A stretch of 64,000 bases of DNA from Caldilineaceae bacterium (GTDB taxonomy: Bacteria; Chloroflexota; Anaerolineae; Caldilineales; Caldilineaceae). Under the pieces are notes generated by a model. That model made no database searches. It saw only the letters and a list, made by a program, of their open reading frames with translations, and was not told where the DNA came from. Both the position numbers and the translations under genes were made by a program. The stretch lies in contig JAPKMW010000003.1 in NCBI GenBank assembly GCA_026645575.1, positions 186,001-250,000 of the forward strand, written 5' to 3'. Of the stretch, positions 22,888-31,958 are shown one piece after another. Numbering within the stretch: the stretch's first letter is position 1; each line of letters begins with the position of its first letter.

Positions 22888-23647
22888 TCACGGCCTCCTG
22901 CACAAAAATATCAGCGGATGCTAGCCGGGCATTCAGATAGGCCAGGTAGCCGGCGCGATGTTCATCGGGGGTGGCAAATTGGCTTTCCGTGCCCAGCCAA
23001 CCGCCGGGAATCGCGTCGGTGATCTGCCGCAAGATGGCCTCTGTGAGCAAGGGGCGTAGACGTTCATTAGCTTCTCGCACCTTGCTGGCCCGCGGTAACA
23101 ACACATGCTGGCGAATAAAGGCAAAGGGCGAACGGCTACGCTCCAGGTAGTCACTCCAATCGTGATGAAAATAGAGGGCGGCGCCGTGGTCGATGAGCCA
23201 GAGTTCTTCTTGCCAAAGCAACATATTAACATTGCGCGGTGTGCGATCCACATTGGTGACGTAGGCGTCGAACCAAACGATGGCCGAAGCCAGATCTGCG
23301 CTCACCGGTGGTTTTAACAGTGGGTTGTAGGCAAAGGCGCTGGGCAGATAGCGCAATGCCAAATTCAAGCCGCCGCTGGCCTGAATCAAGTCGCGAATTT
23401 CCGGGTGCGGCTCCGAGCGGCCCAAAACCGGGTCGAGTTCGATAAAGACGATCTCCGGTAGGCGCAGCCCCAATACGCGCGCAATTTCGCCGGCCACCAA
23501 TTCGGCAATCAACGCCTTTGGCCCTTGCGCCGCCCCCACAAATTTCATAACATACAACTCCCCATCATCGGCTTCTACCACTGCCGGGACGGAACCGCCT
23601 TCGCGCAAGGGGTGGATATAGCGCGTTGCTGTCACTGTTCTGATCAT
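22865..23647 (-). CDS. HipA-like kinase
   Basis: A 260-residue protein beginning MIRTVTATRYIHPL. Kinase-like signatures: YVMKF (ATP-binding Lys), YVTNVDRTPRNVNMLLW (catalytic loop, D..R..N) and LWLIDHGAAL (metal-binding D of a DFG-like motif). HipA proteins phosphorylate targets such as glutamyl-tRNA synthetase and act as persistence toxins; here there is no HipB antitoxin and instead a DUF3037 gene overlaps the end. It is about 60% of the length of E. coli HipA and lacks its N-terminal subdomain, as in the HipA-like DUF3037 partners. Confidence 0.75.
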   Translation of the reverse strand: MIRTVTATRYIHPLREGGSVPAVVEADDGELYVMKFVGAAQGPKALIAELVAGEIARVLGLRLPEIVFIELDPVLGRSEPHPEIRDLIQASGGLNLALRYLPSAFAYNPLLKPPVSADLASAIVWFDAYVTNVDRTPRNVNMLLWQEELWLIDHGAALYFHHDWSDYLERSRSPFAFIRQHVLLPRASKVREANERLRPLLTEAILRQITDAIPGGWLGTESQFATPDEHRAGYLAYLNARLASADIFVQEAVNARAALV

Positions 23648-23666
23648 GCCAAGAACCAATCTTCTT

Positions 23667-23694
23667 ACGAATCACGAATTACAAATTACGCAAA
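23667..23694. repeat. Short heptamer tandem repeat (STRR-like)
   Basis: Four degenerate heptamers in a row: ACGAATC, ACGAATT, ACAAATT, ACGCAAA. They sit between the divergent HipA-like and GNAT genes and have no inverted partner nearby. Confidence 0.6.
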
Positions 23695-23714
23695 TAGTAG
23701 CGCAGGAGTAACGA

Positions 23715-24245
23715 ATGGACAAGCTTGCACAGGTAAAAATCGCGCCTTTGGTGGTCAATGGTCAATTGATCCGTTTTGTCCAAGCTGAATTTACGGATGC
23801 ACCGGCGCTGCTGGCGGTTATTTTGGCGGCCTATGCTGAATTTTTAGGCAAGCTGGATCCGCCTTCCGGCGCTTTTGCCGAGACCGAACAGTCGATTGCG
23901 GCAAAGCTGACCAAGGGCGGGGCAATCAAAGCGGTGGTTGATGGCGCAGCGGGCAGCGAATTAATCGGCTGCGTCCTTTACGAACCCCAAGGTGCTTTTA
24001 TGTACTTTGGCCGGTTAGCGGTCCTGCCGGCCTGGCGTCGCTTTGGCGTGGCACGTGGGTTGATTGCGGCGGTAGAGGAACAGACTAAAGGTGCTGGATT
24101 GAGCCGGGTGCAAATTGGTGTTCGCCTGGTGCTGCCGGCGCACCAGGCTTATTATGAAGCGCTGGGCTACCAGCTGATTGAATATGCCTGTCACCCCGGT
24201 TTTTCGCAACCCACCTCTGTCACAATGGAGAAACAGGTGGTTTAG
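23715..24245 (+). CDS. GNAT-family N-acetyltransferase
   Basis: A 176-residue protein starting at 23715 behind AGGAG. The acetyl-CoA motif is RLAVLPAWRRFGVARGLI near residue 100, and the C-terminal AYYEALGYQLIEY is the usual GNAT motif B. The substrate cannot be told. It stands alone, divergent from the HipA-like gene and closed by a perfect 20-bp hairpin shared with the convergent subtilase gene. Confidence 0.85.
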   Translation: MDKLAQVKIAPLVVNGQLIRFVQAEFTDAPALLAVILAAYAEFLGKLDPPSGAFAETEQSIAAKLTKGGAIKAVVDGAAGSELIGCVLYEPQGAFMYFGRLAVLPAWRRFGVARGLIAAVEEQTKGAGLSRVQIGVRLVLPAHQAYYEALGYQLIEYACHPGFSQPTSVTMEKQVV

Positions 24246-24269
24246 ACAAGAGCAACGCAAGCGCTGTCG

Positions 24270-24315
24270 GAGCAACAAAAAGGTGTGGCGTTCAGGCCAC
24301 ACCTTTTTGTTGCTC
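24270..24315. terminator. Perfect 20-bp hairpin with A/T runs
   Basis: Arms 24270-24289 and 24296-24315 pair perfectly around a 6-base loop. A5 and T5 tracts are inside the arms. It lies between convergent genes. Confidence 0.8.
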
Positions 24316-24366
24316 TTTTCTTTGACAAATGATTAAGCGATTGGAGGGAATCGCTCAATCACGCTG

Positions 24367-27300
24367 TTACCGGCGCACCATCGGCAAGTAGAGCTGGTTC
24401 TTTGGCCCGACATTGGTGACGCAGCTCTGGCTCACATCAATGTCTTTGGAACCGATCACCACATTCCCATAGTTGTCGGTAATTTCGACCCGCATGGTGT
24501 GTTGATTATCGGCGCCGCAGAGGTATTGATGGCTGGTCTGCGCCCCAACCGAGATGACATAGGGGCTGCCATCGCCAAAGTCCCACCGGTATTGCACCGT
24601 TTTCGGGAAGAGGGTGTTGGCACTCCGTTGTTGCAAACCATAGGCCACCGCCGCGCTAAATTGCTGCAAGGTGCTGCTGGTCGCCACGGTGTTGGTAATC
24701 TGCACCGTGGTTGGCGCCGGTGCCCAGGTCCAATCCAGGAAGGCGCCGAGCAATTCGCTACGCGTGGTGGGGGTCACACCAAGGCTGGCGTTAAAGCTGT
24801 TGCTCATCCCTTCCAGACCAAAGGTGGCATAGACGCTGCGCCCGGAGTAGATGATGCCGGGTTCTTCCAATGACGGTTGTAGCCGATGGCCCATGGCGAC
24901 GGTGCCATTGTAAAGATTGTTTGGCCCTTGGTAATAGAGAAGCGGCGTACTGGTGAAGTTTTTATCAATGCCATTCGGATCTTCCGAGCCATCGTGGGAG
25001 CGATTGTCAATCTCATCCACAAAGGCTTGATTGTCTAATACTTTTGGTACAATCTGGCCGCGGATCTCGCCGCCGGGGTTGGCGGTCGTGTGGACATTGA
25101 TATAGAGACCCCCACTAGCCATCTGCTGCACTTCGGTCACAGTCAAGCTCGGTGAGATGACGCCGGAGACGCGCAAGGTATTGGTGACCAAGCGGGGCAA
25201 TGTCAAGCCGCCCAGGGTCGCCAGGTTCCGAATGACGGGGCCATTGACGCCCGCTCCCCCAACGTGGATATGCATACCCGTAACGGTAATCGGTTGGGTG
25301 GTTGAAGGCGTTACTGTGACCCGGAAATCCGTGTAGTTGCTATCAATATCATGGAAGATCGAGAACGAACCTTTGGTTAGCGTCGTGACCGGTGTCACTT
25401 CCTGCGTGCCGGAGAGCGGACCGGTGGCAGCCACCTGGCGCGGTTTCGTCAGATCCACTACGGTATTGGCAAGGAAGTCCGGAGCATGATTGGTCGGGCG
25501 AATCAACGCTTGTGGCGTGGCAGCGCCGGAAAGGCTATCCTGAATCCAGTTCGCGCCCAACCGTGCTGAGTAGAAGAAATCTGGATTGCTTGGATCTGTT
25601 ACATCATTGTCAATGGTCGCGGCCATATCTTGGCCCATGACAATGACGGAACCGCCGGCATTCAGATATTCCACCAGTTTGTTCATGTCCAGATCAGCCA
25701 ATCCGGCGCCACTGACAAAGTTATCTCCAGTGAAATAGACGATGGCACGGTAGGCGCTCAAGGTGGCGGCGCTCGGTAACGCCGTAACCGTCGGTCGATA
25801 GTCCAGTACCGTATAAGTGTACCCCAGTTTTTGGAGCGCATCGATATAGTACCAGCGGTAGTCCGTAGTGGGGAAACCAAAGGAAGCGCCAGTCGAGCTG
25901 AAATCACCATCGATAAGCAATACATCGGCGACCGGTGTGGCCGATATGACGCGCGCCCAAGCCGGCATATGGGCATCGTGTGTAGGGCCATCCATGATCA
26001 CAAAGCCTTGATTATCGCCCATTCCCAGACCGTTTACCGAGTTGAAAGTAACGGCAATTTTTTTGCTTTCTCCCGGATTGAGGCTGAGGGAAGTCACACT
26101 GGCGGTGACGCCGGGTAGAGCTTTGGTTTGGGTTGGTGCAAAACCATTGCCCGTATAGAGCGTACTCAACGTGTAGGTTTCCGCCGCCGCCGCCACACTC
26201 GTCACGGTCACCGTGATTGTCTTTTGTGTGCCAGTGGGGACAAAGCCAAAGCTCAAACTGGGCGGCTCAAGAATGACGCCAGGGTCAGCCGCTTTTGCCA
26301 AATCCAGGCGACCGGCGCCCATGTCAAGTGGCTGAGCCGGTGTTCTGCCATCAGCTTGGTAAACATCCATGTACTTTGAAGTTGACATCAAGGCCGACTT
26401 GATCGCCGCCACTGACCAAGTGGGGTGGATCTGCTGCAAGAGGGCCGCCGCACCGGTAACATGGGGCGCCGCCATCGATGTACCAGATACCTGACCATAG
26501 CCCAGATGGCGCGCTTCGCCAGTTGCGCCATCTGTATAGCCCTGGGCTAGAATGTTAACACCTGGTGCAGCAATATCAGGCTTTAAAGTGCCGCCAACAC
26601 CTGGACCGCGGCTGCTAAAGCCGATGATGCGATCGGGTTTGCTCCCGGATTGAAAGGTATTTTTGGTATCCAGTTGCAGAATAGCAGCAGCGGCGCCATT
26701 CGTATTGTAGTGGCTAATTAGCCGGTCACCATTGGTTTTACCGATAAAGACGGCAGCGATAGTAACTTGGTCAGCATTGGCGCCAGCACCCATATTCATA
26801 ATATCGTCGCCACCGGTAGCATGGTTGTAAACCATAACAAAGGTAGCGCCGGCTTGTTGTGCATTAAAGACCTTCAAACTGAAATCACAGGAACCGCGGC
26901 TAATGAGCGCCGCCTTGCCACTGAAGGCGTCAGCCGGCCAAGCATTACAACCAAGAACGTTAGCCGGATCGACAACACTGCCAGGCAAATACGGGAAATC
27001 CGTGATGGTGTTGACAGGAAGATTTCCGCCAAAGGATGCAGAGCCAAAAGGCATTGGCGCGATGCTGGGTGTGTTTAGAATACGTACGCTACCAACGGCT
27101 AAGGTTCCGCCGGTTGTGCTGGCGGCGACGTTGATATAGTGGGGTGATGGATGATCGCCGGTCCCCAAGCCAGGGCCAGAATTGCCATTGGACATCGAGA
27201 CAAAGATGCCGGCTTTCGTAGCATTGATCAAGGCCGTATCCAATGGGTCAAATTCACCGCCAATGCTGCGGGGACCGCCGCCCCACGAGTTGTTGACCAC

Positions 27301-28299
27301 ATCGGCGCCATCTTGCACAATATCTTCTAAGGCGGCGATACCTTCGGTGTCGTAAAAGGAACCAATGCCATTGACGCTCTCATAGAAGACGCGATAGCTC
27401 ATCACATAGGCGCGCGGCGCCACACCACTGATCGTGCCGACATTGAACCCATTATAGGTAGCGGTGACAACGCCGCCAGCCGCCGTTGAGGAGGTGTGCA
27501 TCCCATGCGACGTGCCGGCGACACCCGGCCACGGGTTCTCATCACCAGCCGCCGGCGGATCCCACGTGCGGAAGTAGGCGCGCGAGGCGATGATCTTGCC
27601 GTTGTTGTTGGCGGTTAGCCCCAAGCCGTTGGGGCCGTAGCCGGGCGGGTAACTGTAGCCGGCGCCATTCATCATCGGCGCCAGATGGTGGACGCCGCCA
27701 TCCATGGAAGCAACCTTGATGCCGGCGCCGCCATTGGCGCGCCCCCCCACGGCATTCCAGAGGATGGGCGCGTTAATCAACGTCGTGCTAGTGTAAAGCT
27801 GCGTATAATGCGGCGTGTCAAAGTAGACATTCTTGACGCCGGGCAATTTGACCAGCGTGCGCAGGGCGTTGGCCTTCGGCGTGGCGCCAGGATTGACCGC
27901 CAAGCCATTGAAGACGATCTGGTAGGTCGCCTCTTCGGTAACGCCGGCCTCGTTGCGGAAGGTAGCCACCGTCGCGTCAGTGAGCGCCGCCTTCATGTTG
28001 CTCACAAAGGTGGCCTGTTCCGCGCGCAACTGGTTGATATACGCCTGCGCAGCGACTGAGTTGGCGTCGAGCTTGCCATTGACAGCCGCCGCGGTCACAT
28101 CGGTCAAATAAGCGGCGGCAAGGGGGGGCGTGTCCAATTCAACAATGAGACGAGGCGATTCAGCAGCGGCCTTCTCTGCCGGGGCAGAGGGACCATCATT
28201 GACCACGGGGGGTTGTACTTCGGCATGAGCGATGGGTGTGATCATCATACTGAAGATGACGATCACAGCGATCATGCGCATGACCCGACCTTGAAACAT
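24367..28299 (-). CDS. Secreted subtilase (S8) with PA, CHRD and PKD domains
   Basis: A 1310-residue protein starting at 28299 behind AAAGGAGA, with a signal peptide ending near PIAHA. The catalytic triad is visible: Asp in VASMDGG (about 196), His in SHGMHTS (about 263) and Ser in GTSMAAPH (about 606); a PA-type insert lies between His and Ser. A CHRD domain (LSGTQEVTP to NPGGEIRGQI, about 955-1085) is inserted downstream, then a PKD domain (WDFGDGSP, about 1239). It ends LYLPMVRR, the putative surface-sorting tail of these proteins. Likely an extracellular protease for protein degradation. Promoter at 28411-28439. Confidence 0.88.
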   Translation of the reverse strand: MFQGRVMRMIAVIVIFSMMITPIAHAEVQPPVVNDGPSAPAEKAAAESPRLIVELDTPPLAAAYLTDVTAAAVNGKLDANSVAAQAYINQLRAEQATFVSNMKAALTDATVATFRNEAGVTEEATYQIVFNGLAVNPGATPKANALRTLVKLPGVKNVYFDTPHYTQLYTSTTLINAPILWNAVGGRANGGAGIKVASMDGGVHHLAPMMNGAGYSYPPGYGPNGLGLTANNNGKIIASRAYFRTWDPPAAGDENPWPGVAGTSHGMHTSSTAAGGVVTATYNGFNVGTISGVAPRAYVMSYRVFYESVNGIGSFYDTEGIAALEDIVQDGADVVNNSWGGGPRSIGGEFDPLDTALINATKAGIFVSMSNGNSGPGLGTGDHPSPHYINVAASTTGGTLAVGSVRILNTPSIAPMPFGSASFGGNLPVNTITDFPYLPGSVVDPANVLGCNAWPADAFSGKAALISRGSCDFSLKVFNAQQAGATFVMVYNHATGGDDIMNMGAGANADQVTIAAVFIGKTNGDRLISHYNTNGAAAAILQLDTKNTFQSGSKPDRIIGFSSRGPGVGGTLKPDIAAPGVNILAQGYTDGATGEARHLGYGQVSGTSMAAPHVTGAAALLQQIHPTWSVAAIKSALMSTSKYMDVYQADGRTPAQPLDMGAGRLDLAKAADPGVILEPPSLSFGFVPTGTQKTITVTVTSVAAAAETYTLSTLYTGNGFAPTQTKALPGVTASVTSLSLNPGESKKIAVTFNSVNGLGMGDNQGFVIMDGPTHDAHMPAWARVISATPVADVLLIDGDFSSTGASFGFPTTDYRWYYIDALQKLGYTYTVLDYRPTVTALPSAATLSAYRAIVYFTGDNFVSGAGLADLDMNKLVEYLNAGGSVIVMGQDMAATIDNDVTDPSNPDFFYSARLGANWIQDSLSGAATPQALIRPTNHAPDFLANTVVDLTKPRQVAATGPLSGTQEVTPVTTLTKGSFSIFHDIDSNYTDFRVTVTPSTTQPITVTGMHIHVGGAGVNGPVIRNLATLGGLTLPRLVTNTLRVSGVISPSLTVTEVQQMASGGLYINVHTTANPGGEIRGQIVPKVLDNQAFVDEIDNRSHDGSEDPNGIDKNFTSTPLLYYQGPNNLYNGTVAMGHRLQPSLEEPGIIYSGRSVYATFGLEGMSNSFNASLGVTPTTRSELLGAFLDWTWAPAPTTVQITNTVATSSTLQQFSAAVAYGLQQRSANTLFPKTVQYRWDFGDGSPYVISVGAQTSHQYLCGADNQHTMRVEITDNYGNVVIGSKDIDVSQSCVTNVGPKNQLYLPMVRR

Positions 28300-28410
28300 G
28301 CGAGCTTCTCCTTTGCGCAATGCACTTTCTGAAGATGATCTTAAAAACAAAAGCTGTTTCTGTTGGGGTGAAATGCAGCCAATACAAAGGTAGTAAAGAC
28401 TGTCCTATGT

Positions 28411-28439
28411 TGTATATCACAAAATCGAACAGTTTGCAA
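28411..28439 (-). promoter_or_regulatory. Promoter of the subtilase gene
   Basis: On the minus strand TTGCAA (28439-28434), a 17-bp spacer and TATACA (28416-28411) lie about 110 bp before the subtilase start. The rest of 28300-28590 holds nothing else that I can identify. Confidence 0.5.
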
Positions 28440-28593
28440 ATAACTTACAAAATGTATCCTAGATCCAAAACTGAGCATTATTTGTTTCCAGAAATACAAG
28501 TATGTAAGGAGACTGTCCCTGGTTATGCAGCAGTTGCCTGGCGCTGTCGTTACAACCAGTCCTATTGAACTTACGCAGGCAAAACGAACGACC

Positions 28594-28628
28594 AGAGGCC
28601 CGACTTTTGCAAAAAGTCGGGCCTCTGC
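28594..28628 (-). terminator. 16-bp hairpin after the GAF gene
   Basis: CAGAGGCCCGACTTTT pairs perfectly with 28613-28628 around a 3-base loop; it lies about 110 bp past the stop of the GAF gene. Confidence 0.6.
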
Positions 28629-28734
28629 CTGTTGCAACTTCTATCATAAGTGCTGTGCGGCGGGTTTTGGTTAACGAGCGGACAATTGGCTCGTGCTAGG
28701 CAATGGTGGAGAGGATGAGACTTGTCGGAATGGT

Positions 28735-29952
28735 TTAGAGCATAATGGCAATCACATTCGCGATGGTGCGTAGGACAATCATGTCGCCCTCTTCAAATTG
28801 GCGTTGTGCTTCCAATGCCACAATTTGAATGACCCCGAGTGTCCGTTCGTTGCGAATAATCGGCGTCACCAGGGCGCGACCGGCTTCATTATAATAAAAG
28901 CGCTCCAAACTTTCGGCATTGTCATCAGGATTGTAAAAGATCGGCTGTCCTGCCTGCATTGTCCAGTCAATAATGCTACGGATATAAGGGTGCAGTTCGG
29001 CGTAGCTATTTGCTTCTTTGGCCCACAGTTGGTTATTGAGATAAATTAGCACATCAACCCGACCAAAGGTGTCCCCAATCCCGTTGATCAGATTTTCAAT
29101 GAGGGCGTCAAAGCTGTGAACTGAGGTGAGGGAACGGGTAAACAACTGTAAACTGAGCAGTTGATTGGCGCGATCATCTAGTTCGTGGCGCAACTTAGCA
29201 ATCTGCAAAATGCGGGCCAAGGTATGAGCAATGGCATGAAAATCCTGGCAAAGTTCCGGATCATCAAAACCGGCTGTACACTCTGTACCCAGGAGAATGG
29301 CGCCGACCACGCGTTCCTGTGAGCGCGTCGGCAGGACACGATCCTGGGTGCGCAAGGGCAGGATCATCAAGGCGCCATCCAACGGCATCCAGGGAAATTC
29401 TTCGGCGCGGGGACGTTTCGCGCGCTGAATATCGGGAATGATCAAATAATCCGGTTCATCGGGATCAAGCCGCGGGAGGAGCGCCCGCGCCAACACTCCC
29501 CATAGGGGAAAGGGGCAACTTTTGCCCACAAAGCGCCAAGCATTTGGCACCCCCCGTAAACTTTGGTAGGTATAGGGGCCTAATTCTGCTTCGCCTAAAA
29601 TAAAGACCGCAAAGCGTAAAGGCGCCTTTTCCCAAACAACATCCAGGCCAACTTCTAGTACATCGGCAATGTCCACTTGGACATTGGTATATTCGGTAAT
29701 GCGTTGCAACAACTCAAGTTGATGAATCCGTTGACGTAAGCGTTTCATCTGCTCGCGCAAATGTTGCTGTTGCCAGCCTACCTGCTGTTGCAGCAATGAG
29801 GGTTGTTGGTATTCGTCTCCTCTGGGCGCGCCATGCGTCAATGGGGTCTCAGGGGGAGCGAAGCGCCGCTGATTCATCTCGGTTAGCGCGCCCAATTGTT
29901 CAACTTGCTCTAAAATTTGTTGTAACAGTACAGTAATTGTTTGTTCGTTCAC
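28735..29952 (-). CDS. Tandem-GAF-domain signalling protein
   Basis: A 405-residue protein; the GTG at 29952 has GAGGAA at good spacing and is preferred to the longer frame. After an N-terminal coiled coil rich in Gln and Leu (QQQVGWQQQHLREQMKRLRQR), a GAF-like domain spans about 110-260 and a second, clearer GAF about 270-405 (YNEAGRALVTPIIRNERTLGVIQI near the end). No kinase, cyclase or HTH output domain follows, so it must act through a partner. It is divergent from the REC-adenylate cyclase gene, which may be that partner (inference). Confidence 0.75.
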   Translation of the reverse strand: MNEQTITVLLQQILEQVEQLGALTEMNQRRFAPPETPLTHGAPRGDEYQQPSLLQQQVGWQQQHLREQMKRLRQRIHQLELLQRITEYTNVQVDIADVLEVGLDVVWEKAPLRFAVFILGEAELGPYTYQSLRGVPNAWRFVGKSCPFPLWGVLARALLPRLDPDEPDYLIIPDIQRAKRPRAEEFPWMPLDGALMILPLRTQDRVLPTRSQERVVGAILLGTECTAGFDDPELCQDFHAIAHTLARILQIAKLRHELDDRANQLLSLQLFTRSLTSVHSFDALIENLINGIGDTFGRVDVLIYLNNQLWAKEANSYAELHPYIRSIIDWTMQAGQPIFYNPDDNAESLERFYYNEAGRALVTPIIRNERTLGVIQIVALEAQRQFEEGDMIVLRTIANVIAIML

Positions 29953-30099
29953 TGCGTTCCTCGCGAAAGTGTAGCCGCCAGCTTGCCAGATTGTCGCCCA
30001 GTGCATGCCTGAGCGATGCCAAGTGCAAGCCCGATTGCCACGAAAAGGCTGTTTGTGCGAGCCAACAGCCAACAAGGCGCCGCTTACCAACTTTTGTGG

Positions 30100-30175
30100 T
30101 AACTACCAAGCCCGCTCCTCGTTATGCCTAACAGGCAACTGGCGACCGACTAGGAGCGGGTGGGTTTGGTAGTTA
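30100..30175. repeat. Long hairpin between divergent genes
   Basis: TAACTACCAAGCCCGCTCCT pairs with the segment ending at 30175 with a small bulge, and an inner GCCT/AGGC stem is present. Unlike the other hairpins, this one lies 5' of both flanking genes, about 10 bp before a promoter. The arms belong to the GCTCCTAGCC word family. Confidence 0.65.
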
Positions 30176-30179
30176 CGTT

Positions 30180-30208
30180 TTGCGTAAGATCTAACTCTAT
30201 ACTATAAT
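30180..30208 (+). promoter_or_regulatory. Promoter TTGCGT-N17-TATAAT
   Basis: TTGCGT (30180-30185) and a consensus TATAAT (30203-30208) with a 17-bp spacer, about 80 bp before the cyclase start codon. Confidence 0.6.
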
Positions 30209-30290
30209 CTATCATGAAGTAAGGTAATAGTAAATTTTAGCGACGTTGTCGTCAAGCTTTTGACATAGAGAATTGACTAATAAGGATGCT

Positions 30291-31376
30291 ATGGAAGCAA
30301 TCAATCCGCCATCATTAGAAACCTTCAAGATACTTTTGGTTGATGATGAACCGAGTACACTGCAATTGGTGCGTAAGATTTTGCAGGCTGATGGTCATAA
30401 AATCTACGAAGCGGCTGATGGGGTGCAAGCGATAGAGGTCTTTGAAGCGACCCAACCCGACCTCGTATTGCTGGATGTGGTGATCCCCAAGATTGACGGG
30501 CTGGGCGTCTTACAAGAGATTCGCCGCCGGGATCGCCTGGCTGGGGTCATCATGGTCAGCGCGCTCACCTCGGAACAACTGGCCGTCAGGTCGATGTTGA
30601 GTGGCGCCGATGATTATGTGAGCAAGCCCTTCAAGTTAAGTACCATTCGGCTCAACATCCGCCAGGTGATGGATAAGGTCTATTTGCGACGGCACAACGC
30701 TACCTTACAAGATCAATTGTTGCACGCCAACGAAAAGTTGCGCCATTACATGGCTGATCCGCTGGTGGAAACACTCATGGCCAGCCCATCCTTGCCCAGC
30801 CTGGGGGGGGAACGGCAGGTTATCACCATCTTGTTTATGGACTTTTGCAATTTTTCGGCCACGTCTCAACACTTTGCGCCTGATCAACTATTACAATTGT
30901 TAAATGCCTACTTTGCTGAGCTGGCGACGGCGATCTTCGAAAATGGCGGTTATATGGATAAGATTATGGGCGATGGCTTTATGGCGCTCTTTAATGTCCC
31001 CTCCGCCCTGCCAGATCATGCGTCAATGGCCGTGCGGGCGGCGCTGCAAATGCGGCGGCAGCTTTTGCGTAAAAACGAGTTACACGAAGTGCGGATGAAT
31101 ATTCGCGTCGGCATCCACACGGGCGAAGCGGTGGTGGGCAATATTGGCACGCCGCGCTTAATGAATTATACGGCAATCGGCGAAGCCGTTAATCTTGCCA
31201 AACGGCTGGAAGAATCGAGCGAACCAGGGCAAATCCTGTTAAGCGCCGCCACCCGCAACCTCCTCAACTTCCAACGGTTAGATGTGGATACCATTCAAGT
31301 AACGGCTTTAGGACAACGCAAATTTAAAGGGTTTGAGAAGCCGGAAGACATTTACGCCATCATTGACGCCATTTAA
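30291..31376 (+). CDS. Response regulator-adenylate cyclase (REC-CYC)
   Basis: A 361-residue protein. The receiver (about 12-130) has LVDDEP, the phospho-acceptor Asp in LVLLDVVIP and Lys in VSKPF. After a coiled-coil linker, the class III cyclase domain (about 170-355) shows the metal-binding Asp in ILFMDFCNFS and IMGDGFMALF, the adenine-recognising Lys in YMDKIMGD, and the transition-state Asn/Arg in GEAVNLAKRLEE. All catalytic residues seem present, so it should make cAMP in response to phosphorylation. The start at 30291 has AAGG upstream. No sensor kinase adjoins. Confidence 0.88.
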   Translation: MEAINPPSLETFKILLVDDEPSTLQLVRKILQADGHKIYEAADGVQAIEVFEATQPDLVLLDVVIPKIDGLGVLQEIRRRDRLAGVIMVSALTSEQLAVRSMLSGADDYVSKPFKLSTIRLNIRQVMDKVYLRRHNATLQDQLLHANEKLRHYMADPLVETLMASPSLPSLGGERQVITILFMDFCNFSATSQHFAPDQLLQLLNAYFAELATAIFENGGYMDKIMGDGFMALFNVPSALPDHASMAVRAALQMRRQLLRKNELHEVRMNIRVGIHTGEAVVGNIGTPRLMNYTAIGEAVNLAKRLEESSEPGQILLSAATRNLLNFQRLDVDTIQVTALGQRKFKGFEKPEDIYAIIDAI

Positions 31377-31404
31377 TCCAATCAAATGATGGAAAAATCT
31401 GTGG

Positions 31405-31671
31405 TTATGGGAAGTAACGATAAATATCACGACGGTGCAGACAACGAACAAAGGTGACAGTATCATTTTACATGGTGATACCAATGCGATAATCACCGAT
31501 CCGAATGTGATAGTCTGGTCCGTCAGCGGTTAACCGCTTGATGTTGCTGATCTCACGAAGACTGTTTACACGTTCAACTTGTTCAATTAACGTCTGAACC
31601 TGCTGTAGAAGTGTTTTCTTGCGAATCTTGCGTAAATCTTTGCTAAAACTTTGTCGGAATTGAACGTTCAT
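31405..31671 (-). pseudogene. RelE-type toxin broken by one in-frame stop
   Basis: From the ATG at 31671, the frame reads FRQSFSKDLRKIRKKTLLQQV ... YHIRIGDYRIGITM and meets TAA at 31470-31468. The same frame then continues NDTVTFVRCLHRRDIYRYFP to a second TAA at 31405, and this is precisely the expected RelE C-terminus, including the catalytic Arg/Tyr tail. A single nonsense change therefore removes the last 19 residues, so the toxin is probably inactive. It overlaps the antitoxin by 4 bp (ATGA). Confidence 0.8.
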
Positions 31672-31877
31672 GCCTTGCCGACCAAAAGCTGAAAGATGTC
31701 ATCCCGAGCGACAAGCTCGGTCTCCTCCCCTTCTTTGATAGCACGTACTATCGCGGCGTCTTCCATAGCTTCGGCAACGACGGCTGTAAACCAATCGCGC
31801 CGTTGATCAAGTACTTCAACCAATACTTCGCGAAGGAGGGTTTTGAGTCGATCCTCATCCGATAGCTGTGTAATCAT
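31668..31877 (-). CDS. Antitoxin paired with the RelE remnant
   Basis: A 69-residue acidic protein (QLSDEDRLKTLLREVLVEVLDQRRDW, then IKEGEETELVARDDIFQLL) of the kind encoded before RelE/ParE toxins in Chloroflexota and Cyanobacteria. Start overlaps no other gene; its stop is shared with the toxin start (ATGA). It is intact while its toxin is broken, the expected order of decay, since losing the antitoxin first would be lethal. Confidence 0.65.
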   Translation of the reverse strand: MITQLSDEDRLKTLLREVLVEVLDQRRDWFTAVVAEAMEDAAIVRAIKEGEETELVARDDIFQLLVGKA

Positions 31878-31958
31878 GATGGTCTCCAGATTTAACTTAC
31901 TTGCATAATCTTGTGGAAAGTATAACCGAGTTATGCATTCCAGGCAACGTTCAAGACT

